From Drosophila pseudoobscura (taxonomy: Eukaryota; Arthropoda; Insecta; Diptera; Drosophilidae), in NCBI RefSeq assembly GCF_009870125.1, contig NC_046683.1, forward strand, positions 14,331,001-14,395,000: a stretch of DNA of 64,000 bases. Reading direction: 5' to 3'. The position numbers were made by a program, and so were the translations under genes. The number at the start of each line of letters is the position of its first letter. The stretch's first letter is position 1. The notes under the pieces were generated by a model. The model did not search any database. It saw only the letters and a program-made list of their open reading frames with translations, and was not told the DNA's origin. This document shows positions 36,241 through 48,065 of this stretch, piece by piece.

Positions 36241-37862
36241 ATAAAGAGATCAACAGCAGGGAAGGAAAGCACTGCAGAGAAGAAGCAGCACGTCAGAGAA
36301 GGTGAGCAACAGAGAACATTCGTAAAAGGAGAAACCGACGTAATATTCAGTAGTAATAGCCGAAATCAGTCGAGACCGAGCCAGGCAGTTTAAAATAATT
36401 GTTCTCAAACGCACCAGTCCACAGCGATTGAATATTATCAATAAGCTATCAATCAAATAATAATTACATTCATAACGATTAAAGATTGTGGAAACCTATA
36501 CATAAATGTCTATAAACTCATGCATATATGAATCATATATGTACATGTATGTCTGTATGTCATCGAAAAACCTAGAGACCAGATGCCCCGCAGCTCTATG
36601 GAAACTTCCAGACACGCGATCTCTGATAAGATAACCATATCCTTGCAAGATTAATGCATTAATACTGGTATAATCACAAATTACGAATATTTATTTGCAA
36701 TTTGAATGATGGTATTCCATGGTTTACCATGGGAATCAGCCGTGAAATTATTATTGATTTTGTATTGGTTCAGCAGCTTGCGTTTTAAATAAATCAAAAT
36801 AAATTATTGTACAGCTTTAGTACCCTTTTAAATTACTTGCTACAAGTATTGGAACGATTGGTAAGAAAATACACTACTGGATGTATGGGAGGATGGTACG
36901 GTTGTCATGGTGTGAGGAAAAACTCCCACATCTACAAAGAAATGGCTAAAAATAACAAATAAATAAAAGCATCAAGTCTGTTTGGCCCATTTTCCTGTCG
37001 TTTTCATAATTCGGTTGTTTTCCTCGTCATCAAACACTCAAATCAGATCTTGTGCTTCCCAATGTAAGCGCCTATTTAGCGTTATTGCGCTTATTCCGAT
37101 ATTGATAGCAATCATTGCGATCATTGGAGTGTATTACACTGACGTTCCACATTGTCCCAGACATATTTTGGGAAATATTGTATCTGAATGGTTTAGATAT
37201 TATGAAATAGAGATAGATTTGATTATAATATATAACGAACAGATACCATTTTTATTGACTATCGAATGTACGCACGTGTGCGATCCAATTCCATATAACA
37301 GCTCTTGTTCTCTCCCACGCACACGACACGCTCAGCGGTACACTGTTGACCCAGCTGTTTTGTCCCGTTATCCATTCATGTGGTTATCATTGGAGTGGAG
37401 ACATCGAAGGCCACGACAGCCTCTACTGGGAGGGAGAGAGAGGGAAGAGCGAGGAACGGAACAGTACTCCCCCAGTAAAACACACGTTATCCTCTTTTTG
37501 CTATCGAATTGTGGATTGCATATATTTAAAAAAAAACATTCTGTTTCCGGGTGGGGGACAAACAACAAAAACTATTACATGTCGTTGCGATTCAGTGTAC
37601 GGTGAACGGGGGGCAGGGCTGCACCACGCAAAAGCAGAAGAAAGGCCCAAAAGGAATGGATAATGGATACATTTGTGGATAAGGCGCCAAGGCAACGAGA
37701 GCACTTATCGCAAGAATTTAAATTGAGAGAAATGGTTATTTTATGATGCACTCTTGGATGATGCACTCACAGCCCTCAGCTCACACTCCTCCTCGCTCCT
37801 GGCTAGGCGTTGACCGTGCCGGCGCTTGCCGTGCGCCCCGTCTTTTGATGGAGGCCCGTCTC
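36241..37862. other. Intergenic DNA and opm 3' UTR
   Basis: AT-rich DNA. A 207-codon plus-strand open frame (36982-37605) begins without an ATG and has a composition unlike the neighbouring genes. I regard it as chance or a relic. The part next to 37862 should be the 3' UTR of opm. Confidence 0.45.
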
Positions 37863-38528
37863 TTACAGGCGGCCGTAGTGCGCCTGGCTGGGCTTGCGGT
37901 CCGTAAAGAAGTTGCGCAGCACCATAATCTGGGTGATGCCGATCAGGACAACGGCCGCCGTCTCCAGAGATGACCAGACCATGACGCGCTGGTTGAGATC
38001 CTCGGCTCGCTTGCGGCCCTGCGCCTCGCGCAATCGATGATGCGTCTGTGCATCGAGTATGTCGTTGAGGCCCTTGTGTATCGCCTGCGACGAGGTCTCC
38101 ATCTGGGTGAGGACCGTGGCATGCTCATCGACGCCGGGTAGGGCTGGTTCGTCGCCCACCTGGAAGTCCACGTAGACGATTTTGTGTGAAAAGGCTGAGA
38201 ACTGGTTGCCAAAGCAGGCCGTGTATACGCCCGTTGTCTCGGCCACAAACTGGTGACTATCGAAGGTGGCACGCTCCAGCTTGTAAATGACTTTGCCCTG
38301 TGGATCCTTCAGATAGACATCCACATCCAGCTGCCCGCCGGCCGACACCTGGAATTCGAAATAGGCGCTGGTGTTGCGCTTGATCTCCTCGTAGAAGCAG
38401 TCCTCCGCATTGTCGGCCAAATCGAAGGTGAACTCCACCCCGGCAGCACACTGCAGAAGGGCGGTGGCGGCGAGCAAGGCCAGCACCAACTTGTCGGCGG
38501 TCTGTGTGTATCTCGTACTGCCCATCAT
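37863..38528 (-). CDS. opm: opossum, p24-family ER/Golgi cargo receptor (TMED7/gamma type)
   Basis: Single coding exon of 221 residues: signal peptide (LVLALLAATALLQCAAG), GOLD domain beginning VEFTFDLADNAEDCFYEEI and containing the paired cysteines (DCFYE and YTACFGN), a coiled-coil stretch (about 140-185), a transmembrane helix (TAAVVLIGITQIMVL), and a short cytosolic tail starting RNFFTDRK, with the FF that binds COPII. p24 proteins cycle between ER and Golgi and sort secretory cargo. In Drosophila, opossum and other p24 proteins affect signalling-ligand transport, including Wingless. The start at 38528 is the first of two adjacent ATG codons. The 5' UTR seems spliced (acceptor TTTTTTTGCAG at about 38735 on the minus strand). 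Confidence 0.9.
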   Translation of the reverse strand: MMGSTRYTQTADKLVLALLAATALLQCAAGVEFTFDLADNAEDCFYEEIKRNTSAYFEFQVSAGGQLDVDVYLKDPQGKVIYKLERATFDSHQFVAETTGVYTACFGNQFSAFSHKIVYVDFQVGDEPALPGVDEHATVLTQMETSSQAIHKGLNDILDAQTHHRLREAQGRKRAEDLNQRVMVWSSLETAAVVLIGITQIMVLRNFFTDRKPSQAHYGRL

Positions 38529-39161
38529 ACTGGCTGCTGTTTGCTGCTATTTGGTATGCCGCTGGCTGGAACTAAACGTAGTCTAAGCGTTAACTCTGCT
38601 ATGCGTCAGTATTCTCGGGTTGGGCACAGTTCTCGTCCGCTGCCACGAAGCAGCTGGCGGGGTCAGGTCCGTACTTCTCGTGAATATTGATGGGGTTCGT
38701 TGGCGCTTGCTTGCCGTAAGCGGGAGACAGCAACTGCAAAAAAATACACGAAAAACGATGGGTGAGTACCGGGTTTACTGATTTTGCGCTTATTCATTCG
38801 ATTTTACTTGCTAGTTTTTCCCACCGACTGATTTTCTGCTACTTACGTCGTTTGTTTGCCAATTGTTAAATGCTAAAAAAATAAGAGTGAGATGAAAACA
38901 CTAAAATGTTCTGACACGTGTCAACACTCTTTTTGGCGCACCCTTACCAGCACTGGGGAACACGTATGTACTGTGCAGCCCTGGCAGAACAGCTGATTTG
39001 GCTCTGAAAAATACCACAAGAGAATCGTATTTGGTATTTTAGTGGTGCTTTTCGGCGCTTCTCAACAATGTTGGCTCAGTGACGTGTATTTTGTTTGTTT
39101 ATTTCTGAATTTCAATTGCTCGCAGCAATCAAAGTCAGTGTGCGCTGATACCGTTGTAAAC
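38529..39161. promoter_or_regulatory. Divergent promoter of opm and the NUDCD1-type gene
   Basis: The two start codons are 633 bases apart on opposite strands. Between them lie the housekeeping-type core motifs AACAGCTGAT (38988-38997, Ohler motif 5/E-box-like) and TTGGTATTTT (39030-39039, Ohler motif 6). Minus-strand splice sites (CTG|GTAAGG near 38946, TTTTTTAG near 38878, CGAC|GTAAGT near 38850, TTTGCAG near 38735) indicate non-coding 5' exons of opm. Confidence 0.6.
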
Positions 39162-40966
39162 ATGCCGGTGGTGGATCTAAGAGTCGACCGGAGCCTTCTC
39201 TGCCCCAACTTCGATGGCTACAAGCTCTCGTTCGACCCGGTGCCGGTCATCCAGCAGGAGCTCCTGGCCACGCCACCGCTCAAGCTGCTGCCACACTCCG
39301 ATCAGTACTCGCTTCTGCACGCAGAGGCCTTCGGTAGGCACAACATGCTCTGCCCCGATCCCTGGCTGCGCGAGAACTGCTACTACGTAAACAAGAGCCG
39401 GCAGGTTGTCCTGTGCTCATACGATGGCCAGGATGGGAGGCCGCGCCAGCAGCGGGTGGTCCACACCGTGGAAGAGAAGGATCGTGGCGATGGCTACCAG
39501 CAGTCGGGTGGAGCCTACAACTACACGCTGCGCTTCGTCTCGGAAAAGTACTGCGTGCTCTGCGATGGCATCACAATGTATTATCTCTTCGACACCGGCG
39601 ATCGTTCGCGGGCCAGCTCCACCGCGTCCTGGCAGCTACTCACCAGTACGCAGATTAACCAGGAGAGCGCTAATCGTGGCTTTGTGTTGTACGATGCTCG
39701 TCTGGACGTTATCCAAGAGCGCAAACAGATTTCCCTGCTGGCCGGCCATGTGGGACGTCGGGTGTCGCCGCGTTCTGATCATGCCGATACATTCTTCATG
39801 GACCTAACCTGGGGCTGCTGGACACAACAGCCAACGCCCAGCGACGCGTGGTCGTACAGTGTTCGCGAGGAGCTAGACACGACTGGATCCATCTACTATT
39901 GTGCCTTTGAGCCGCGTGCCGAATCCGTGGTCTTCTCCACCAATCGCGACCTGCTGACAAAATCCCAACGTGCAGCCGCAGCTGCAGCGCAGCCAGTCGC
40001 ACAGAATGGCGAGGATGTGGAAATTGCGGCTACCCCACCATACACCTGGACGCAGACAGACGAGGATGTGGTGATCCGCTTCCGCCTGCCCGCAGGGGCC
40101 ACGCGCAATGACTTCAACATTCGCAGCACCAGCCATCAATTGGAGGTGGAGTGCCTGGCAGAGATTCTCTTGAATGGAGCACTCTATGCCAACGTAGACA
40201 GTGACCTGACCACCTGGACGATAGAGGCCGATTCCTTACAGTTGACGCTGGTCAAGCAGCTGCAGCAGAGCTGGCCACATCTGCTCTCGGACGATGAGGG
40301 CGCCCCTCCAGAGGGCGAGGCGGATGTACCACTACTACCAGATCGCTCGCTGCCGATACCAAATCTGGAGGATCCCATCGAGGACTGCGACTTAGGACTT
40401 CCCGATGTAGACGTTAAGCTGGGTAAGCCGAAGGGTTCTTGCCGAATGACTATGCTAATCAGTGCCCCCTCTCCATGACAGTGCGCTTTAATTTGGAAGC
40501 CAGAGAGATAACCCACACAATTTTCTTGGGATCGACGCCGCCACTCTTTACAACGTCGCTGCGTGCCGGCTTTCCGGCCGCCTTTGCCACACGGCAGGGC
40601 GTAGATGCCTCGCTGTGGCTGCAGGTGTTCCAGCCGGCCAAGCCGGGCGAGTGGACCGTGCGCCATGAGGGAAATCTGCACGCCTTCGCATATGTGCAGG
40701 CGTCCAAGGAGCAACGCAAGTTCACTGACTGCTGCCCCGACCTAGACTACGCTGTGATCTGCGAGGGCCTCCGCCACGTGCTTATCTACAAATCACGCTA
40801 CGACTCGGCAGGAGGGCTGCGCAAGCGCAACGGGCCACAGGTGGTTATTGGGAAACAGCATATGGTCTCCATCAGCGACGAGGTGGGGGAAATACTGGGC
40901 CTCTCCACAGCCAGAAATGTGATTACTATCCTCACCGAAAAGGCAGTCCTGTACTTGCAGGTTTGA
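39162..40966 (+). CDS. NUDCD1: NudC-domain-containing protein 1 (NUDCD1/CML66) homologue
   Basis: Two exons, 39162-40422 and 40482-40966, join through VKL|VRFNLEAREITH to 581 residues, the size of vertebrate NUDCD1. The CS/NudC domain lies at about 285-385 with YTWTQTDEDVVIRFRLP, LEVECLAEILLNGALYANVD and SLQLTLVKQLQQSWPHLL. The flanking N- and C-terminal regions form the split beta-propeller typical of NUDCD1 (PWLRENCYYVNKS; ITMYYLFDTGDRS; VLIYKSRYD). The protein is expected to be cytosolic or nuclear. CS-domain NudC proteins work as HSP90-linked co-chaperones for beta-propeller clients. The ATG at 39162 is preferred to the upstream frame-open ATG at 39042, because the residues after it match the family start (MPVVDLRVDRSLL). 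It shares a promoter region with opm. Confidence 0.88.
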
Positions 40967-42403
40967 AAATGATAATACCATCTGACCATGTATAATTAAT
41001 TGAAGTTTTTTTTATTAAAATGCATTTCTCGGCCATAAAATTTACTCAGCGTGGGTGGGATATTTTTCAACACTTGCCTCAAAAAACATATGGTGAGCAG
41101 TGTGGCCAGGGCCTCGACAGGGAAGTGGGGGAAGGTGGCAACTCCAGCTGATAGGGTTGCCAATGGTTGCGGGGGCACAACGTGACGATAACATGTACAA
41201 CTTTTTTTACATAAATAGCCGCGCAGTTAAGTGTAGCGTTTTATTGTTTTTGGAATTCGTTTGTGTTAATATCTCGTTGCGGTACCAACGCTGACAGCAG
41301 CAGTCCCATCCAGAACAATTATAACATCAAACGTAATATACATTAATCCGTCGGTAGTAGATCGTGTAAAAGAACCAGTAAACAGTGTGCATTCGAGTGG
41401 AATTATTGTGAAATACTTTTGCGGCCGTAAGCATTTGGCACATACGGCCCTCCCCACACAGCCCACTCCACCTCACCCACACTCACTTCAACCCATACAC
41501 TCAACTCACGCCATTTCCACATGCACACCGCACCGCTCCGCGTCTTCTAATTAAAAAAAAAGAGGCACTTCTACTCTTCCTCCCCGCACCATTCCACCCG
41601 CCTATCAGTGTGCGGGAGGGGGGGGACTGTGACGGAGCACGTTTTGCATCAGTCTCCGCCGCCGCTCCTGTGGTGGTTCCGGTATAATCTGTATTCTATT
41701 ATTAACAACATTTTTGTGTGGGAAACTGCATATCTGTTTACACGACGACACGAGGGGAGCAGAGCAAGCAGCTGACGTCGCAGTCGCAGCTGTAACGGGA
41801 GGCTTTCGACCGTAGACACCGGAGAGCGTATCACCTTCACTCACAAAACAAAAAACAAAAAAAGACAACAAATCACGCGACCTGCACATTATTTTTTATT
41901 TTCTTGTTAATATTTTTTTTAAATAATTTGTGAAAATATACATATATTTAAAGATTGGTAGAAGCGTTCTGACAAGCCCACACAACACATGCCACAATAC
42001 ATATGTACATGCATACATAGGTTCGTAATTAACAAATTGTGAACTGCAACAAAAGAGAAACCAAACCAAACCAAACCACAAACACACAAAACAAAAGAAA
42101 AACAGCGGGAAATTCGGCAAATTTCTGACCATTCTATTGGGGGGGTGGTCGTTACACAATCCCCGCCAATTGCAACAACAAATCATCAGAAGCAGCAGCA
42201 GCAACGGAACGAGGTCATTTTTGTTTGTGCCGCTAGTTTTTCCGATTTGACGCCAGCCAGCGTCGACGTCGCCCAGAGCAACAGCTGAGAGACACAGAGG
42301 CCACCAACAAACGGTTTTATTTATTTCCTATTGGAGCGCACGCGTCAGTGTGTGTGTGTCTGTGTGTTTCTTACATACACTTTTCCCTCATCGCATTTTG
42401 CCG
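40967..42403 (+). other. Intergenic DNA and probable non-coding first exon of Gclc
   Basis: After the NUDCD1-type gene ends, a poly(A) region follows (TTTTATTAAAATG at about 41008). A strong donor, GCCG|GTAAGTG, follows 42403, and the Gclc ATG is preceded by an acceptor at 51773. I infer a non-coding first exon starting somewhere near 41.2 kb and ending at 42403. Its exact start cannot be seen. No long frame is open here on the + strand. Confidence 0.45.
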
Positions 42404-43910
42404 GTAAGTGTAGTGTTACTGTTATTGTTGTATACCCTATGCTAATTTTATAGGGTAACACTGTTTTGGGTGGGAATGAAAGATTATTAATCTGCTCCGT
42501 GCAGATAAGACGAAATCTGCCAAATATCGTATTGCCTATCAAAAGCTGTCATATGATCGGGTTTTTTTTTCTCTAAAGATAACCCAAAGATAGCACCAAA
42601 CCCCCCCAGGGACAGATGGTTTTGGAAGGGTAACAGACCATTCGGCTTGGCTGCCTCTGTCTTGTGCTCAATAATAATAATGAGTGTGTGTGGCTGGGAA
42701 CCATCGACTGGACGACAAGTTTTATAATGATTTTGTTGGTTTGGGGCATGGCCTTGGCCTGAAGTCGGTGCCGGGGCCTGGCGACTAGATAATTGTTTTT
42801 TGGTGGCTAAGTTTTTTGTTTCTTCTCTGTGTGTGTGTGTGTGTGTGTTTGTGTGTAAATGCGTAATTAGGAGCCCGAGACAAGGGCTATTTTATTGATT
42901 CTCTATTTTTTGTTGTTGTTGCTGTAATTACGCGGCTATTCGATTTTGTTGATTTTTGTATTGTTGCTGTTCGGCTTGTGTCCGCGCGGCGCCTAACCTT
43001 GACATTCGATTTTGCCCCCCTCACACGCACACACTAGCAAAATGTACATACATATGTACATATGTATATGCATGGCATTAAAACACTGCTTCTGCTGCTG
43101 CTGCTGCTCATTTCCCAGTATTTTCTATTTTGGAAGGTTCTGGCGCATGCCGTGACCAGTCGAAAATAGTACAATACCACCCACTTTTCCGATTTGCCGA
43201 GTCATCATGGCATTGGTATATCTTAGTTTTCACTCATTTAATTTCATACATATGTGGCTGGTGTGACGTCACAGATTGCTCACACGCAGCCGGCATTACC
43301 CCTCTTTCTGGAATGGAATGGAATGGGATGGAACGAAGGGGCATGGGATTGGGTGTGGGTGTGTGGCTTGATAAGGATAAACGGTAAATTGATCGAGAAG
43401 TTGCCTTCAACCATTTCACCATTGAATGCAAAACTGCGGTGACGTCACAGCAGGTGCGAAAGCATTGGAATGAGACAAATCGTGCCAAATGAGTGTGAGA
43501 AAGAGAGAGAGAGAGTAAAGCAACAACAAGATATCCATATCGTATTGCTTTCCTGATCTGTCATCATGATAGTGCAGAAAATCCCCTCACGAGAACATTC
43601 ACATGACTCACTCACACGTGCGTTCTCCCTCTCCTTCCCTCTCTCTCTCTCTATCTCTTTGTATATCTATGCCGCATGCCTATGCTTCTCACGATCAATT
43701 ATTTACATTTTATGCATGTATGCGAAAGCCAATCAAAGGCCTTTTCATGTTCCGATTCCTTTTTGGTTATTGTTTGTCGTTTGTGACATTCGCAATTATT
43801 ATCGCACGATGACTGGGCCGAGTAGTAGATATCTCCTCCACATAGATAATGTATACCGTACATACAGGTATTATTCTTTGGCCTTGCATTAAGTCAACCT
43901 TCGTTGGAGT

Positions 43911-43935
43911 CCCCCCCCCCCCCCCCCCCCCCCCC
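43911..43935. repeat. Poly-C homopolymer
   Basis: Twenty-five consecutive C residues on the + strand. Such a long G/C homopolymer is rare in fly DNA. It may be a true G-quadruplex-prone tract or a sequencing/assembly artefact of uncertain length. Confidence 0.9.
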
Positions 43936-45414
43936 TCTCCAATCATTATCAAACGCGCCATAAAATCAACCACCAGCTCCATTGGTGTGCCTTGATGTTC
44001 CGCTAATTGTTTTACAGTTACAGTGTGGGATCTCTCACCCGCATATGCATGCACGTAGAACCAATCTCTCTCTGCCATCTCCCACGGGATGTCCGCGTTC
44101 AAAAATTCAATTTCTTATCGGCTTTCATAAGATTTTAAAGCATACTCATCGTGATCGTGACTAAGAGAGATCATGCCCCAAACTGCCGCCACAGACAAGT
44201 TCCACGCGTGTGACCGTTCGCCTATGCATTAGGCAATGTCATTCAATGCCGAATTAAAATTCCTTTCAAGTGTGTCCCCCCGCCAATTATGGCTTACGGC
44301 ATGTGCCGTGTCCTTGCGTTGCCAGGAAATGCAATTAAAACCACAACAAAAATGCGATAAGTCACAGTTTTGTTACTCTATTGATTGCTTATGGAATTTG
44401 CACTTGCATTTAGTTGATTGTTTAATTGTTTCGGGATCGGAAACCTTAGGGAAGAACTACGAAGGGAAACGGAGGGCAGTGTCTTAAGGGGAATCAGGAT
44501 GGATATACACTCCCTTCACTGGGCTTACTGATGCGCCTGGATCGAACAGCCTCGATCTTTATAGAGCGGATTGGGGCGCCACGGCACCAATGTGCTGTTT
44601 TTGTTGACACAAAATAAACACTCGTGTGTTTTTCAATTAGCAATCCAAGTCGAAAATTAACGAAAATAACTATCACAGCTGGAAGCGAAATCCAGATGTG
44701 TCACATGAGAATATTACGGTTAACGGTTAACGGATTACGGACTACGGACTACGGATTATGGACACCCGTGTAACACAATGCCCGGACAAGTGTTCTCTCG
44801 GGCTGCCGATAACGATTACGATGGCGGAGATCTGTTTTTTGTGCGAGTGCGTCACTGCGGACGGGGGACTCTTCTACGGCGGATGGCATTCTGCCACTTT
44901 CTCGCACTTGTTTGTTTGCAATTTGTTTGCACATCCAGTTTACGCAATTGAAAACGCAGATGTCAGATGTCAGACATCCCCCCTCCCGCCGAACGATAGA
45001 ACAGTCCGAACAGTCCACAGGCTGTTCTGCTAATTAAACATTGGCTGACTCAAATTAATATACGAAAGTACACTCCAACAACAGTACATACGATAGTAGT
45101 ATATTTATATGCATTCATTTGCACAAGTGCACGCCACACAATGGGCCGCAAGCAGCGAAAATCGTTAGGGAATTGACAAGCACGTGTTCGTGTCACTTCT
45201 GCTACGGGGGAAGAGGCATTTGGCGGTGGCGCCATTATTCAAATTACTCATACTCTTAATTAATAACAGATCATTCGAATATCGTTGCCATATGCTGTAT
45301 GGCCAAAGATTGGCCATCAAATTTGCCACATGGAAATGAGAGGCACTAAGAATTCGAAGGAAACGTATCCTTCAAGATGGTGAGCACACGACTATGCATA
45401 GTTCTGAACTAGAA

Positions 45415-45675
45415 GAGCAGAGGGCAGTCCGATCAACCACAATAAACCCTTATCAGCGAGACTGAAGTCCAAGCATCATGCACACGACATGCATGTGGTG
45501 CTTATACCATTCACCGGCATTCCCTTTGGCAGAATTCGCTGTTCCAATGGATAGAGCAGAGGCCAGTCCCAACAACCACAATAAACCCTTATCAGCGAGA
45601 CTCAAGTCATGCACACGACATGCATGTAGTGCTTATACCATTCACCGGCACTCTCTTTGCCAGAATTCGCTGGTG
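45415..45675 (+). repeat. Two-copy direct tandem repeat
   Basis: The block CCACAATAAACCCTTATCAGCGAGACT followed by CATGCACACGACATGCATGT and GTGCTTATACCATTCACCGGCA, then CAGAATTCGCTG, occurs twice, starting at about 45436 and 45575. The unit is roughly 130-140 bp with small indels between the copies. Confidence 0.85.
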
Positions 45676-47371
45676 CCGTAGAACTAGATATGTATATTCG
45701 ATCTAGAAGGCAATTTGTTTCTCTTAATGCCATAACCACATGATTATTCCGTTCAGCCTCATCATATAATCGCAATCCTGTCGTCCAACTGTAGCCTGTA
45801 GTCGCTCGATTCCCAGTCAATTAACAAATTATGAATGCATATTGAAATAATAATAATTCGCTGTCGCACGCCCTCCATTCTCATGGCTAGGGAAATACTA
45901 TGTACTCCTATGAGTATTCTATACATTTTGCAGAATTTACATCCCACACACGACAGCCACTCTTGGGTTTTTGGCCTTTCGCTTTGGGTTTGGGTTTGGG
46001 TCCGGTCTACGGTACGGTACGGTTGCGGGGTTGCGGGGCCTGTACCATGGCCAAAACAAAATTTATTACGTCGCAATTTTCGTGTGCGACGACCGTTTTA
46101 TGAGCGGCGTATACGTAATCTGTGTGTATACGTTATCTTGTATTATTTTTCCTATGCAACGATCAAGCAAGTGCCCGTACCCGGGCCTGTCCCCGTCCCC
46201 GTCCCCGTGCCCGTCCCTGTGCCTCCGTAGCGACGCGACGCGATGCATTATGCAAAACATTGTAACACTGTAATTGTTTGATTTCCCCATTTCCCGATTT
46301 CGTTTTCGATATTTGTATCCAAGTATGCAAGCATCTCCCTTGCTGTCTGTCTAGTCTGTATGCATTCGACCCTGAGAAGCGAGAGAGAGAGAGAGACGGC
46401 AGAAGGCTTTGCAGAATGTGTTGCCGATACTCTCGTTTGCCCTGCACTGCACTGCACTGCACTGCTTCCTTACGCATTCGGGCCCTAGGGTCAAAGAAGG
46501 AAGATCCTTCCTTTGTCCGTTGCACAAAGGTATCACATGTGCCCCGAGTGGAAGATATCTTTCGGTTCGGACAGTTCTTTTTGGCCAAAGGTTTTCTTGG
46601 AAAATCGATAACAAAACGATTATAATTGATAACGTTGTACATCAGTCGTGGTTTATCGTTCTCAAGGGTCCCCCAATACCCAATCAAAATATGAATCATC
46701 ACGCCGATCCAAAGCCCCCCCACTGAAGAATCCCCTCTATTGATAGCACTCTGCCTCCCGTTTTACTGTTTTCCTATGACAAGGCGAAAAAAAACGAAGA
46801 AACGCGTGAGCAAAAAAAAAGTGTCAAATAATTGTTGATACTCGTATTGCTGCTTGCCCTTCGGTAATTTCAGTTGCGTTGGTCAGGAGCACAGCACGCC
46901 CGGACCCGGACCCGGACCCGCACCCAGACCGAGACCCACAAAGAGACACGGAAAGTGAGAGCCGGCGAGAGACGTGCCACATGCTACATGTGGGAGCGCC
47001 TAGTGACGTCGAAATTAAGGCGAATGTGCTAAAATAAAAGTATTTACAAAACGAATTGAACAAATTAGTGAAAGCAAAACGAAACTAAAAATAAAAAGAA
47101 GGCACAAATGGGACACACCAGAAAGAAACATGCGAATGAAAATCGTATTCGAATGATTTTCGGTATAGATCGATCGACCGATTCCAATGCATTTTTGCAG
47201 ACTCGTTTGTATAGGGATTCCTGTTCTTAGAAGACCAACTCGCGTCACAGAAATGGTTTTCATTTGGAAAAGTCATTCAACAATCCATCAGACTTATCTG
47301 ATTATGATTCAGGCTATGAAACGTTACAAAATAACTATAAATAATGTTCTAGATCGAATGCCAGATAATTA

Positions 47372-47463
47372 TAGATAAAATACCAGAAAATACTAGATAA
47401 AATACAAGAAAATGCTAGATAAAATACCAGAAAATGCTAGATAAAATACCAAAAAAATACTAG
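47372..47463 (+). repeat. Minisatellite, 22-25 bp unit
   Basis: About four imperfect copies of ATAAAATACCAGAAAATGCTAG in tandem. They are AT-rich and non-coding. Confidence 0.85.
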
Positions 47464-47564
47464 GTAGTATATAGCCTTGGCCTATTCAAGCCGATCTCTT
47501 CATACGATGTCGGATCGCAGGATTTCTCTCAGTGTATGATCTTCTGCCTGTCAGCGTATAAACT

Positions 47565-48065
47565 AGAGCCCTGCCTGAGCCTGAACCGCTAGACGTATGG
47601 ATTCGGCGGGTTTCGGTATTCGTTCGGTCGGTTAGGATCTGCGACGCTTCTCGGCTTTCGCATTCCATCAAAAAACGCTCGCCCAAAACGGACCGAACGA
47701 AACTAGTATCGCCATTTTTGCTGTGTTTTTCATTTGATTTTCTGCCAGAGAAAACGAGAAGGGAACACACAAATTTGCAAATCTGCAATTTGTTGTTTGT
47801 GTGCCTGAAAATCTTGATTTGTTGTGGGCAAAGACAACAGTCACGAAGCCCAAACTGTTGTTTTATGGCTTTGCAGTTTGGAAATTGAATTTCGGATATA
47901 GCAAAACAATGTTTTGCGCCAAACAAAAGCCATATATGGATGCCGCTAAACAATGTTTCAGTGGAAAAAAACCCCGTTGTATTTTTTGAGTCACTTCAGA
48001 GATTGCGTATGAAATTTGCTGATCTTCATCCGCAGTAATCGCACTCAGTGAATCGGGACTGAAGG
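47565..48065. repeat. Dispersed repeat, copy 2
   Basis: Second copy of the element at 33265-33560, sharing the ordered words given there, with an additional 200 bp in the middle (about 47710-47980) that has no counterpart in copy 1. No coding region or terminal repeats are recognised. Confidence 0.5.

Noticed and set aside
36982-37605. 207-codon plus-strand open frame
   Set aside because: It has no ATG at its start, mixed composition, no splice context and no recognised motif. Length alone is not enough in this AT-rich stretch.
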